Assembly: GCF_015244745.1 (NCBI RefSeq)
Contig: NZ_JABCQI010000002.1
Span: 124,001-188,000, forward strand
Direction of reading: 5' to 3'
Length of the DNA: 64,000 nucleotides
Origin: Gluconobacter cadivus
GTDB lineage: Bacteria; Pseudomonadota; Alphaproteobacteria; Acetobacterales; Acetobacteraceae
Shown: piece by piece, positions 1 to 8,689 of the stretch
Numbering within the stretch: the stretch's first letter is position 1
Layout: each line of letters begins with the position of its first letter
Made by a program: the position numbers and the translations under genes
The notes under the pieces: model-generated
Told to the model about the DNA's origin: nothing
What the model saw: the letters and a program-made list of their open reading frames with translations, nothing else
Database searches by the model: none

Positions 1-2211
1 AGTCAGTTGCCCGGCAGAGCCAGGAACGTCGTTATCTGTCATGTGCCGGTTCTGCTGGAGCCAGAGCATCCGGTAGATCTCGCAGCGTTCGAGCAGAACC
101 CGGTGCGGTGCGATATCGATCAGCTTGCCCTTGTCCATCACGGCGATCTGATGACAGTTCACAAGCGAGGACAGACGATGGGAGACAATCACCATCGTTC
201 GACCCTTGCCGATCCGCTGCAGGTTGGCATTCACGAGCGCTTCGGATTCCGGATCCAGAGCCGAAGTCGCCTCGTCAAGGATCATGAGCTTCGGATCGCT
301 GATGACCGCACGGGCGATTGCGAGCCGCTGCCGTTGTCCGCCCGAGATATTGGTCGAACCTTCTTCAATCCATGTATCGTAACCGGCAGGCATGCGCTCG
401 ATGAACTCTTCGGCCCCCGCAAGACGCGCAGCCCGGATAGCGTCATCGATCGTCAGTCCCGGACGCCCTGCCGTAATATTGTCGCGGATTGTGCCACGAA
501 ACAGGAAGTTGTCCTGAAGCACCACACCAAACGAACGACGCAGATGCGTCAGGTTGATTTCCCGCAGATCCACACCGTCAAGACGCAGATAGCCGGTATA
601 GTTGCGGCTCACACCCTGCAGGAGGCGGGTAATCGTCGACTTGCCAGACCCTGAACGTCCCACAAGGCCGAGCATCGTGCCCGCCGGGATATCGAACGTC
701 ACATCATTCAGGGCTTTGCTGGTCGATCCCGGATATGTGAAATCAACATTCATGAAAGATAGAGCCCCTTTAATAACGGGGCGCATGCCGGTTGTCAGGG
801 CCTTGGTTTCCGTTGGCTGGTTCAGCACCAGACCGGCCTCGCCAAGGGAAACACTAACTTCGTTGAAGGCTTCCATCAGCCTGGCGAGATTGACCAGAGG
901 ACTGGCGACACGGCCACCCAGCATCATAAAGCCCATCAGCGCACCCGCCTGAATCGAACTTGCGTTCGTCAAAATCAGGTAGGCGCCGATCAAAATAATG
1001 CCGCGATTGATGAAGATTTCGAACGGCATGGCAAGGGTCTGCGGCCAACTGGCCATGCGTCCGGCAGCCAGTTTCCAGCGCACCACTTCGGCTGTCCGCT
1101 CATCCCATATTTCACGCCGCGTGGCTTCCAGAGCAAGCGTTTTGACCGTCCGGATACCAGCGACCGTCTCGTAGAGGACGGAGCCACGCTTCATGTCCGC
1201 AACAACCTGTCGGCCCATGACACGCGTCACAGGGGGCAGGAAAATCACCACGATAAGGCCGATGCAACCGGCGGCAGCCAGCGTCATCCAGGCCAGCGTA
1301 GAGCTGATCACGAACAGCACGGGAAGAATTACGACAAGCGTGAAAAGATCCAGCAGGGTTGTCATCAGCTGGCCGGTCAGAAAATCCCTGACCTTGAAGA
1401 CGGACATGAACCGCCCCAGAATCTCACCCGTCTGCTCGCGTTCGTAGAATTCGAGCGGAAGAGCAAGCAGTCTGTTGAAGGCATGCAGCGAAATTCTGGC
1501 GTCCAGACGCGTAGACAGGATCAGGGACAGTTCGCGCCGGGCATAAGTCAGCAGGATTTCGTAAAACGAAAGAATGATAACAAAGCCACTCAGCGAGATG
1601 AGGGTCGCCATGGAATGGTAGTTCACCACCCGGTCAATAACCTGCATCACAATCAATGGTGGAAAAATCTGAAGAATACTCAGCACCATCGACCCGAAGG
1701 CGATGTCGCGCATGATCTTCTTTTCGCGCAACACCATCTTGACGAACCACAGCAGGTCGAACTTGGCGTCAGCCTCGGACTCATCACGACGGCGTTTGAC
1801 CAGCAGGACATCACCAGTCCAGACCTGCATGAGCCGGAGTTCATCGACCGGAACCGGCGCGTCTCCATCGCCACCCATCGGGTCACGCAGCCAGACCACG
1901 CCTTTTTCAGCATCGGCGCGGACCATAAGCCCAGCCGATCCATCCTTGAACATCAGAACAACAGGCGGGGCATTGCGGATTTTGACCAGATAACGCCAGC
2001 GAAGACGCATGCCTTTGGCGACAGCGCCCTGGTCCGTCAGCCATCTTGCCAAAGTGGCAGGGGACGGTGAATCCTCCCCCGGCTCGGCCGCAAAATCGCG
2101 GATATCCAGTTCCAGACCGTGATAACGGGCTGCGGCCAGCACGGCATAAAGCCGGATGACGGTCGGACTGACTCTTCCGCCCGGGCCTGACAAGCTCTGG
2201 GTATGCTCCAC
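1..2211 (-). CDS. HlyB-type type I secretion ABC transporter (3' end beyond window)
   Basis: Half-size ABC exporter expected to energise type I protein secretion across the inner membrane with an HlyD adaptor and TolC-like channel. Residues ~10-130 form a C39-peptidase-like domain with Tyr (LYAVLAAA) where processing enzymes carry the catalytic Cys, so it is probably a non-cleaving HlyB-style substrate-recognition domain. A transmembrane region follows (~150-440; predicted helices such as ILQIFPPLIVMQVIDRV), then a nucleotide-binding domain with Walker A GRSGSGKST, signature SGGQRQRLAIARA, Walker B LMILDEATSALD and a switch His (VSHRLSS). The start is GTG at 2211 with AGAGGA just upstream; the N-terminal 737 codons are in the window and the frame is still open at base 1. 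No RTX-type substrate is visible here; the adaptor gene may lie left of the window. Family assignment is firm; the substrate is unknown. Confidence 0.9.
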   Translation of the reverse strand, partial: MEHTQSLSGPGGRVSPTVIRLYAVLAAARYHGLELDIRDFAAEPGEDSPSPATLARWLTDQGAVAKGMRLRWRYLVKIRNAPPVVLMFKDGSAGLMVRADAEKGVVWLRDPMGGDGDAPVPVDELRLMQVWTGDVLLVKRRRDESEADAKFDLLWFVKMVLREKKIMRDIAFGSMVLSILQIFPPLIVMQVIDRVVNYHSMATLISLSGFVIILSFYEILLTYARRELSLILSTRLDARISLHAFNRLLALPLEFYEREQTGEILGRFMSVFKVRDFLTGQLMTTLLDLFTLVVILPVLFVISSTLAWMTLAAAGCIGLIVVIFLPPVTRVMGRQVVADMKRGSVLYETVAGIRTVKTLALEATRREIWDERTAEVVRWKLAAGRMASWPQTLAMPFEIFINRGIILIGAYLILTNASSIQAGALMGFMMLGGRVASPLVNLARLMEAFNEVSVSLGEAGLVLNQPTETKALTTGMRPVIKGALSFMNVDFTYPGSTSKALNDVTFDIPAGTMLGLVGRSGSGKSTITRLLQGVSRNYTGYLRLDGVDLREINLTHLRRSFGVVLQDNFLFRGTIRDNITAGRPGLTIDDAIRAARLAGAEEFIERMPAGYDTWIEEGSTNISGGQRQRLAIARAVISDPKLMILDEATSALDPESEALVNANLQRIGKGRTMVIVSHRLSSLVNCHQIAVMDKGKLIDIAPHRVLLERCEIYRMLWLQQNRHMTDNDVPGSAGQLT

Positions 2212-2405
2212 GAAATGTCCTCTATGCTGTTGTCGCGCCAAAGGCGGACCAAAGGGCGGCACCAAAGGCAGGAACGCCAGTTCGTCTTCTCATGAATAGA
2301 GAAGACTCTCTTTTCCGTCACCACCCCTACAGGCCGGAACGGAAAAATACCTGATGCCAGCATAGTCCAGAAGGATCAAAAACTCATTAACAGCTTCAGG
2401 AACAG

Positions 2406-2450
2406 TCCCGGCATTGCAGGCGTATTTTTCGTACGCCTGCAATGCCGGGA
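2406..2450 (-). terminator. Perfect 19-bp inverted repeat after the SDR gene
   Basis: Arms 2406-2424 and 2432-2450 are exact reverse complements around a 7-base loop (tttttcg on +). The repeat begins six bases beyond the stop of the minus-strand SDR gene and lies before the next minus-strand gene, the ABC transporter. No U-tract follows the hairpin on the minus strand, so it is either an atypical terminator or an mRNA 3'-end-stabilising stem. The rest of 2212-2455 shows nothing else recognisable. Confidence 0.55.
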
Positions 2451-2455
2451 ACCCA

Positions 2456-3229
2456 TTACTTCGTCGTATAGCCACCATTGACCAGAATGGTTTGGCCGGT
2501 CATCCACCAGCCATCCGACACCAGACAGCGAACGATCGGGACGATGTCTTCGATATCGGTCAGGCCGGTCCGGCTTAACGACGACAGCGCGGCTGCGGTT
2601 TTGTGATAGGCCACCGCCTCAGGCGCTTCCTGACCATAAAAGAACGGCGTGTCCATCGGGCCCGGTCCAATGGCGTTGACGGAAATGCCGCGGCTTCCAA
2701 ACTCCTTCGACGCCGCGCGCGTCACATGTTCGACGGCAGCCTTGGACCCGGCATAGGTTGAATAAAACGGTGTGTAGGCACCCAGCAGGGACGTGACGAT
2801 CGTGAGCAGTTTGCCGTTGTCGTTCAGATGACGTCCGGCTTCCTTGATAAAGAAATAAGCCGCCTTTGCATTGACCGCGAACATCTCGTCATACTCGTCC
2901 TCAGATGTCTCAAGGATCGGCTTCTTGAGAACTTTTCCGGCCGTGTTAATGGCAATATCCGGCTTTCCAAAAGCCGCGACAACCGCTTCGAACAGTCGGG
3001 AATTCGCTCCGGCAGTCGTCAGATCGCCCTGAAACGCCTGTGCCTGAACACCGAGCTTCGTAAGCGCCGCCACTGTTGCGTCCGCCTCCGTTTTCGTGGC
3101 AGCGCTGTTGTAGTGAATGGCGATGGCAGCCGCGCCCTGAGCGGCGAGATCCAGAGCAATCAGCCTACCGAGATTTTTGGCCCCTCCCGTGATGAGAGCG
3201 GTTTTTCCCTTGATGCTGTGACCGGCCAT
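2456..3229 (-). CDS. SDR family NAD(P)-dependent oxidoreductase
   Basis: Classical short-chain dehydrogenase/reductase, 257 aa, cytosolic. The Rossmann glycine motif TGGAKNLG is near the N-terminus (~residues 14-21), the NTAGK segment corresponds to the NNAG motif, and the catalytic YxxxK is in STYAGSKAA with the active-site Ser in the preceding VTSLLGAY strand. The C-terminus has the usual MTGQTILVNGGYTTK ending. An upstream TTG could extend the frame by six codons, but the ATG at 3229 has GAGGA ~10 nt upstream and gives the normal N-terminus (MAGHSIKGKTALITGG). It is divergent from a LysR gene 120 bp away, which is likely its regulator. The substrate cannot be told from sequence. Confidence 0.88.
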   Translation of the reverse strand: MAGHSIKGKTALITGGAKNLGRLIALDLAAQGAAAIAIHYNSAATKTEADATVAALTKLGVQAQAFQGDLTTAGANSRLFEAVVAAFGKPDIAINTAGKVLKKPILETSEDEYDEMFAVNAKAAYFFIKEAGRHLNDNGKLLTIVTSLLGAYTPFYSTYAGSKAAVEHVTRAASKEFGSRGISVNAIGPGPMDTPFFYGQEAPEAVAYHKTAAALSSLSRTGLTDIEDIVPIVRCLVSDGWWMTGQTILVNGGYTTK

Positions 3230-3303
3230 GAGAGGATGTCCTCGCAATGATGGATGATGACAGGGACTATGATTTGTCGATAAATCCGGAAAAAGTCTGA
3301 AAT

Positions 3304-3322
3304 TCTGACATCATCCGTCAGA
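3304..3322. promoter_or_regulatory. Candidate LysR operator between SDR and LysR genes
   Basis: Within the 120-bp divergent intergenic region, TCTGAC and GTCAGA form a perfect 6-7-6 dyad (TCTGACATCATCCGTCAGA). LysR-type regulators commonly bind interrupted dyads in such regions. The site lies 28 bp upstream of the lysR start and 75 bp from the SDR start. Assignment is by position and symmetry only. Confidence 0.45.
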
Positions 3323-3349
3323 TTTTCCGAACAAAACACGGAAGACATC

Positions 3350-4267
3350 ATGGACCGGATCGACCTGCTTCGTATTTTCATCCGGGTTGCGGAAAGCGGC
3401 AGTTTTACGCATGCGGCCGATACGCTCCAGATGCCCCGTTCCACGGTTTCGACAGCCATTCAGGAACTGGAAAACCGGCTTGGCACACAGTTGCTGGCGC
3501 GGACGACGCGTTCCGTACGGCTCACCGATGACGGACAGAGGTTTCAGCAGACAGCCCTGCGGCTTCTGGGGGATTTCGAGGAAGCCGAGAACCAGTTCCG
3601 GCTTCACAGTTCGGAAACGCGCGGTCATGTGCGGGTCAACCTGCCCAGCCGGATCGGGCGACTGGTGGTGGCTCCTGCTCTGCCCGCGTTTCTGGAGCAG
3701 TATCCGGGGCTCGATATCGAGCTCGGCATGACGGATCGCAGTATCAATCTGGCCGAAGATGGAACCGACTGCGTGCTCCGGGTCGGCCCCTTGCAGGATT
3801 CCAGCCTGATCGGACGCAGGCTCGGACTGCTGCCCGTTTTCAATGTCGCGAGCCCGGCCTATCTGGAACGTTTCGGCATTCCCCTGACGCCTGATGACCT
3901 GTCAGCCCATCAGGCCGTTCTCTATGCCTCCCCCTCCACAGGACGGATCGAGGCATGGGAATGGGAACGGGACGGGCGGGAAGAAAGCCGCGCGGTTCAG
4001 GGGCGTGTGACGGTGAATAGTGCGGAAGGATCGGTCGCCTGCTGCCTGGCCGGGCTCGGCCTCGCGCAACTGCCAGCCTATGACGTCCTGCCCCATCTCC
4101 GTTGTGGAGAACTGGTGAATGTTCTGCCGCAATGGCGAGCCGCGTCCTTGCCGATGACACTGCTCTTCCCACACAGAAAGCATCTCTCCCGCCGGCTCGA
4201 AGTCTTTACGGAGTGGCTGAGGGGGCTTCTGGAACAACACTGCTTTCCCCATGAACTCCGGGGCTGA
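3350..4267 (+). CDS. LysR family transcriptional regulator
   Basis: LTTR of 305 aa. The N-terminal winged HTH (residues ~1-60: DLLRIFIRVAESGSFTHAA, then PRSTVSTAIQELENRLG and LLARTTRSVRLTDDG) is typical, followed by a periplasmic-binding-protein-like effector domain (~90-295). It resembles the large group of LTTRs that sit beside and regulate SDR genes. The start ATG has GGAAG shortly upstream. It is divergent to the SDR gene, with a dyad in between. The effector is unknown. Confidence 0.92.
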   Translation: MDRIDLLRIFIRVAESGSFTHAADTLQMPRSTVSTAIQELENRLGTQLLARTTRSVRLTDDGQRFQQTALRLLGDFEEAENQFRLHSSETRGHVRVNLPSRIGRLVVAPALPAFLEQYPGLDIELGMTDRSINLAEDGTDCVLRVGPLQDSSLIGRRLGLLPVFNVASPAYLERFGIPLTPDDLSAHQAVLYASPSTGRIEAWEWERDGREESRAVQGRVTVNSAEGSVACCLAGLGLAQLPAYDVLPHLRCGELVNVLPQWRAASLPMTLLFPHRKHLSRRLEVFTEWLRGLLEQHCFPHELRG

Positions 4268-4293
4268 ACAAAGAAGAGAGGTCTTTCCTTTTG

Positions 4294-4327
4294 GTCTTTA
4301 GTGAGCCATCTAAAGACAGACTTTTCC
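4294..4327 (+). terminator. Probable terminator of the LysR gene
   Basis: Stem gtctttag/ctaaagac (4294-4301 and 4310-4317) with an 8-base loop, followed by agacttttcc. It starts 27 nt after the lysR stop and ends 20 nt before the selO start. The U-run is short (4 T). Confidence 0.5.
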
Positions 4328-4346
4328 AGTCCTGATTGGATCTCCG

Positions 4347-5801
4347 ATGCAGCTTTCCCGCATCTATGCGTCCCTGCCCGAGCAGTTTTCCGCCCCCCTC
4401 ACCCCGACGCCGCTCCGCAATCCGCAGATCGTGGCATTGAACGAGCCTCTGGCGCGGGAACTGGGGCTGGACCCGGACTGGCTCCGCAGCCCGGCGGGAC
4501 TGGCATTTCTGAGTCAGGGAAGCCGACCGGATGGCACATCTCCAGTGGCAATGGCCTATGCGGGGCATCAGTTCGGGCATTTCGTTCCAAGCCTTGGCGA
4601 CGGCCGGGCGATGCTGGTCGGAGAAGTCACGGATCGGGTGCGACGGCTTCGGGACATCCATCTCAAAGGCTCCGGGCCGACGCCGTTTTCACGACGCGGG
4701 GACGGACGGGCGGCTCTGGGGCCGGTTCTGCGGGAATATGTGGTGAGCGAGGCTATGCACGCGCTCGGCATTCCGACCACGCGCGCATTGGCCGCCCTGA
4801 CAACGGGCGAGAGCGTGATGCGCGAGACGATGCAGCCCGGCGGCGTCATTGTGCGGATTGCGTCCAGCCATGTGCGGGTCGGGACGTTCCAGTATTTCGC
4901 GGCGCAGGGCGACACACAGAGCGTCCGCATTCTCGCGGATCACGTCATCGGGCGTCTGTACCCGGAGTTATCGGACACCGAAAACCCCTATCTGGCGCTG
5001 CTTGAAGCCGTCACGGCACGTCAGGCAGAACTGGTGGCGCGCTGGATGCTGGTCGGGTTCATTCATGGCGTCATGAACACGGACAACATGTCCATTGCGG
5101 GCGAAACCATTGATTTCGGCCCCTGTGCTTTCCTTGATGCCTATGATCCGGCAAAGGTTTTCAGCTTCATTGATCAGAACGGCCGCTATGCCTACGGGAA
5201 CCAGCCCGACATGGCTCTGTGGAATCTCGGCCGACTGGCGGAAACCCTCCTGCCGCTCTTGGACTCCAACCATGAACGGGCGGTTGAACAGGCCAAAAGC
5301 GCGCTGATGCGCTTTGATGGCGTCTTCAACGAGGCCTATCTCGGTGGCTGGCGCAGAAAGCTGGGGCTGGCTCTGGAAGAAGACGGAGATGCCCGACTGG
5401 CGGGGCGTCTTCTGACAGCCATGCATCGCGGAGAGGCGGATTTCACGCTCACATTCCGCAGGCTTGGGGACGCTGTTCAGAGCGGACGGACTGAGGACGT
5501 CGTGTCGCTGTTCGGGCCGGGGTCGAAGATTGAAGACTGGATCGGGGACTGGAAGGCGCGGCTGGATCGGGAAGAGCGCTCCGCAGAGGCCTGTCATACC
5601 GACATGCAGGCCACGAATCCGCGCATCATTCCGCGCAATCACCGGATCGAGGAAATGATCCGTTCAGCCGTAGCAGGCGATTATACGCCGTTCCATCGTC
5701 TGACCGAGGCGCTGTCGCGTACGTTTGAAGGTGGAACTGACGGGTTCGAAGCCCCGCCGACTGCTCATGAACAGGTAAAAAACACCTTCTGCGGCACCTG
5801 A
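4347..5801 (+). CDS. selO: SelO/YdiU family protein adenylyltransferase
   Basis: Pseudokinase-fold enzyme that transfers AMP from ATP to Ser/Thr/Tyr of protein substrates and is linked to redox homeostasis in the characterised E. coli and human members. At 484 aa it is close to family length. Recognisable conserved segments are AYAGHQFGHFVPSLGDGRA, DIHLKGSGPTPFSRRGDGRA, VREYVVSEAMHALGIPTTRA-like sequence, the metal-binding region GVMNTDNMSIAGETIDFGPCAF, and the C-terminal TFCGT with the family's near-terminal Cys. The start ATG is preceded by a purine-rich gattggatct. It stands alone, between lysR and a convergent small gene. Confidence 0.93.
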   Translation: MQLSRIYASLPEQFSAPLTPTPLRNPQIVALNEPLARELGLDPDWLRSPAGLAFLSQGSRPDGTSPVAMAYAGHQFGHFVPSLGDGRAMLVGEVTDRVRRLRDIHLKGSGPTPFSRRGDGRAALGPVLREYVVSEAMHALGIPTTRALAALTTGESVMRETMQPGGVIVRIASSHVRVGTFQYFAAQGDTQSVRILADHVIGRLYPELSDTENPYLALLEAVTARQAELVARWMLVGFIHGVMNTDNMSIAGETIDFGPCAFLDAYDPAKVFSFIDQNGRYAYGNQPDMALWNLGRLAETLLPLLDSNHERAVEQAKSALMRFDGVFNEAYLGGWRRKLGLALEEDGDARLAGRLLTAMHRGEADFTLTFRRLGDAVQSGRTEDVVSLFGPGSKIEDWIGDWKARLDREERSAEACHTDMQATNPRIIPRNHRIEEMIRSAVAGDYTPFHRLTEALSRTFEGGTDGFEAPPTAHEQVKNTFCGT

Positions 5802-5810
5802 TGCGCCGCA
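5790..5810 (-). terminator. Hairpin downstream of the 68-aa gene, overlapping the selO stop
   Basis: tgcggc and gccgca (5790-5795, 5805-5810) form a 6-bp stem with a 9-base loop. Read on the minus strand, the stem is followed within a few bases by GTGTTTTTT, so it can terminate the small minus-strand gene at 5820-6026. It overlaps the end of selO. Confidence 0.4.
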
Positions 5811-5819
5811 AAAACAGGA

Positions 5820-6026
5820 TCAGGCTGGCTGCGGCGTCAGCATACGGCTGCGGTTGAACAGGCTTTTGACCTGGGCATAAAGCGCGCCAAAGTCGGACAT
5901 GCAGGCATTGTGCAACGCGCGCACACTCTCATGCGTCGCATAGAACCGCAGGGTATTCAGGCTTCCCGTCATGATGGCTGTCCCCAGAAAGACGCCATCG
6001 ACATGAATGACCTTGGAACTCAGCAT
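5820..6026 (-). CDS. Hypothetical small protein, 68 aa
   Basis: Not recognised. It has an ATG start with GAGG 10 nt upstream, no signal peptide and no clear transmembrane helix. The middle (NTLRFYATHESVRALHNACMSDFGALYAQVKSLF) looks like two amphipathic helices joined by a short linker. It lies convergent to selO and divergent from bioA. Support is the good ribosome binding site, a terminator-like hairpin after the stop, and the absence of any competing gene on the other strand. A single Cys is present. Confidence 0.5.
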   Translation of the reverse strand: MLSSKVIHVDGVFLGTAIMTGSLNTLRFYATHESVRALHNACMSDFGALYAQVKSLFNRSRMLTPQPA

Positions 6027-6248
6027 TGGTCTTCAACCTCGTCAGAGCTCCCACACCGGGAGCACAGAATGTTTCCACGTTCTTTTAGGAACGCGTCACT
6101 AACGGGGCTCATGCCACATCGTTGCCTGACAAAACGTGACCCTTTTATGATACGGCGTCCCGCCTGCGGAACGATCCCGCCTTTCTCTATGACGTCACAG
6201 GAGACAGGGGGATGGACTCACCCCAAACCATGCGGGAAAACGCAAACC

Positions 6249-7514
6249 ATGCCTCGCACCCCTCATATCGCCGCTGACTTCCCCCATCTGTGGCTGCCCT
6301 ACACGCAGATGCAGACAGCCCCTTTCCCTGTGAAAGCCGTCCGCACATCCGGCAGCCGGATCACCCTCGCGGACGGTCGCGAACTTGTGGACGGCGTGGC
6401 GGCGTGGTGGACGGCCTGTCACGGCTACAGCCACCCACATATTCACGAAGCATTGGTCCGTCAGGCCACGCAGATGCCGCATGTGATGTTCGGCGGGATG
6501 GTGCATGAACCGGCGATCCGTCTGGCTGCACGGCTGGCGGAGATACTGCCGGGGGATCTGGAGCGCGTGTTCTTCACCGATTCCGGGTCGGTCGCGATGG
6601 AAGTCGCGATCAAGATGGCCGTGCAGTACCACATCAACCGCGGAACCACAGGCCGGACGAAAATCCTGTCCTTCCGCGGCGGCTATCACGGGGACACGCT
6701 GGGCATGATGTCCATCTGCGATCCCGAGGAAGGCATGCACAGCCTGTTCGCAGGCGTGTTGCCCGAGCAGGTTCTGGCCGATCTGCCTGTGGATGCGGAC
6801 AGTCTGGCGCGGCTTGAAGCCCTGCTGACGGAACGCGGCGGCAGCATCGCAGCGATGGTCACGGAGCCTCTTGTTCAGGGCGCGGGCGGGATGCTGTTCC
6901 ATGACCCGGAAGTCCTGCGCCGTCTACGCGACCTGTGCGACCGGCATGGAATCCTGCTGATCCTCGACGAAATCTTCACCGGCTTCGGCCGTACGGGAAC
7001 AATGTTCGCCTGCGAAAAGGCCGGGATCGTGCCGGATATCGTGGCGCTCTCCAAAGCCCTGACAGGCGGCACCATGGCGCTGGCCGCTACCGTGGCCCAG
7101 CGCGGCGTTTTCGAGGCGTTTCTGTCCGACAGCGCCGGGCACGCCCTGATGCACGGGCCGACTTTCATGGCCAATCCACTGGCCTGCGCGGTCGCCAACG
7201 CCTCGCTGGACCTGTTCGAGTCCGAGCCGCGCCTGGAGCAGGTCGCAGCGATCTCGGCCCAGCTCGCGCGGGAACTGGAGCCCTGCCGCGCGCTGCCAGG
7301 CGTCAAGGACGTGCGCGTTCTCGGCGCCATCGGCGTCGTGGAACTTGAGACACTGGACAATCCGGACGCGCTGCGTCGCGCCTTTGTGGAGCGCGGCGTC
7401 TGGATCCGGCCCTTCCGCAACATCGTCTATCTGACGCCCGCCTTCACCATCACTCCCGACGAACTCACGCGCCTGACGACAGCCATCGCGGACGTGTTGC
7501 GGGAGGGCGCATGA
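6249..7514 (+). CDS. bioA: Adenosylmethionine-8-amino-7-oxononanoate aminotransferase (BioA)
   Basis: PLP-dependent class III aminotransferase that makes 7,8-diaminopelargonate from KAPA with SAM as amino donor. At 421 aa it matches the family. The N-terminal LWLPYTQM motif, DGVAAWWTACHGYSHP, HVMFGGMVHEPA, SFRGGYHGDTLGMMS, the PLP-loop DEIFTGFGRTG and Lys-containing LSKALTGGT are all present, as is the BioA-specific HGPTFMANPLACA. The frame is open further upstream, but the ATG at 6249 gives the family's usual ~15 residues before the W-x-PYT motif; the SD there is weak. An out-of-frame ATG at 6212 carries a better SD, so translation could involve a short leader. It is first gene of the biotin operon and overlaps bioF by ATGA. 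A 5-bp dyad (cgttc/gaacg, 6078-6093) lies upstream. Confidence 0.93.
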   Translation: MPRTPHIAADFPHLWLPYTQMQTAPFPVKAVRTSGSRITLADGRELVDGVAAWWTACHGYSHPHIHEALVRQATQMPHVMFGGMVHEPAIRLAARLAEILPGDLERVFFTDSGSVAMEVAIKMAVQYHINRGTTGRTKILSFRGGYHGDTLGMMSICDPEEGMHSLFAGVLPEQVLADLPVDADSLARLEALLTERGGSIAAMVTEPLVQGAGGMLFHDPEVLRRLRDLCDRHGILLILDEIFTGFGRTGTMFACEKAGIVPDIVALSKALTGGTMALAATVAQRGVFEAFLSDSAGHALMHGPTFMANPLACAVANASLDLFESEPRLEQVAAISAQLARELEPCRALPGVKDVRVLGAIGVVELETLDNPDALRRAFVERGVWIRPFRNIVYLTPAFTITPDELTRLTTAIADVLREGA

Positions 7515-8689
7515 GCCTGTTCGACTGCCATTTCACGGCCACCCTGAGCGAGCGCGAAACCGCCGGAACGCGCCGGACCCTACGTCCGGTAGTCCGGCAG
7601 GGCGGCATGATCGTTCGCGACGGACGGCGGATGCTGGATGTGTCGTCCAACGACTATCTGGGGCTGGCGGATCACCCGCTACTGCGCGAACGCGCTGCCG
7701 ACTGGGCACTGCGTTTCGGCACCGGGGCGCGGGCCTCGCGACTGGTCAGCGGAACGCTGGACCTGCACCGGCAGGTCGAGACGAAAATGGCAGCGTTCAA
7801 AGGCTGTGAGGACGCGATCCTGTTCGCCTCGGGCTGGCAGGCCAACGCATCCGTCATGCCTGCTTTGTGCGCCCTGTCCGTCGCGCGGACGGGCGTACCG
7901 ATGCTGGTGTTTTCGGATCGTCTGAACCATGCCAGCCTGCATCACGGCTGCGCGGCGGCAGGTATACGACAGATCCGCTTCCGGCATAACGACCTGTCCC
8001 ATCTGGAAAGCCTGCTGAACCGCGAGGCCGAAAAACCCGGCCTGCGGATGATCGTGACGGAGAGCGTATTCTCCATGGACGGAGACCGGGCGGACGTTCC
8101 GGCGCTGCGCGCGCTGGCGGACGGGGCGGGCGCGTTCCTTTATATAGACGAGGCCCATGCGACCGGCGTTCTGGGTCCGAAAGGGCGCGGCCTGTCCTGT
8201 GGGATGGCCGATCTGACGATGGGCACCTGCAGCAAGGCGCTGGGCGGGATGGGTGCCTATGTCGCGGGCTCTAAAGCGCTTTGCGACTATCTGGCGAACC
8301 ATGCATCAGGCTTCATCTACAGCACAGCGCTCCCCCCTGCGGTTCTGGGCGCGATCGATGCGGCACTGGATGTCACACCCGGTCTGGACGCAGAACGCGC
8401 CCGGCTGCTCGGACAGGCGGAACGGCTTCGGGTCATGCTGCATGGCGCGGGGCTGGCTACGGCGGACTCCACGACCCAGATCGTGCCCGTGCTGATCGGG
8501 GAGTCCGAACGCGCAATGACGGTGGCTGCCCGACTTGAGGACGCCGGGTTCCTGACCGTGGCCATTCGCCCGCCGACGGTCCCCGCAGGAACCGCAAGGC
8601 TGCGGCTGGCACTCCATGCCGGGCTGGACGATGCTGCGATCGACCGCCTCGGGCAGGCCGTCATCGCTTTGACAAGAGATGTTGCATGA
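7511..8689 (+). CDS. bioF: 8-amino-7-oxononanoate synthase (BioF)
   Basis: PLP-dependent alpha-oxoamine synthase condensing pimeloyl-ACP (or -CoA) with L-alanine to KAPA, first step of biotin ring assembly. It has 392 aa. Diagnostic segments are DVSSNDYLGLADHP, GARASRLVSG, FASGWQANASV, the DEAHATGVLGPKGRG loop that contacts PLP, and the Schiff-base Lys in GTCSKALGGMGAYVAG. The start ATG overlaps the bioA stop (ATGA), implying translational coupling, and the 3' end overlaps the next gene the same way. Confidence 0.95.
   Translation: MSLFDCHFTATLSERETAGTRRTLRPVVRQGGMIVRDGRRMLDVSSNDYLGLADHPLLRERAADWALRFGTGARASRLVSGTLDLHRQVETKMAAFKGCEDAILFASGWQANASVMPALCALSVARTGVPMLVFSDRLNHASLHHGCAAAGIRQIRFRHNDLSHLESLLNREAEKPGLRMIVTESVFSMDGDRADVPALRALADGAGAFLYIDEAHATGVLGPKGRGLSCGMADLTMGTCSKALGGMGAYVAGSKALCDYLANHASGFIYSTALPPAVLGAIDAALDVTPGLDAERARLLGQAERLRVMLHGAGLATADSTTQIVPVLIGESERAMTVAARLEDAGFLTVAIRPPTVPAGTARLRLALHAGLDDAAIDRLGQAVIALTRDVA

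Noticed and set aside
6100-6250. BioR box upstream of bioA
   Set aside because: No TTATMKATAA-like sequence seen; only ttatgata, which does not match.
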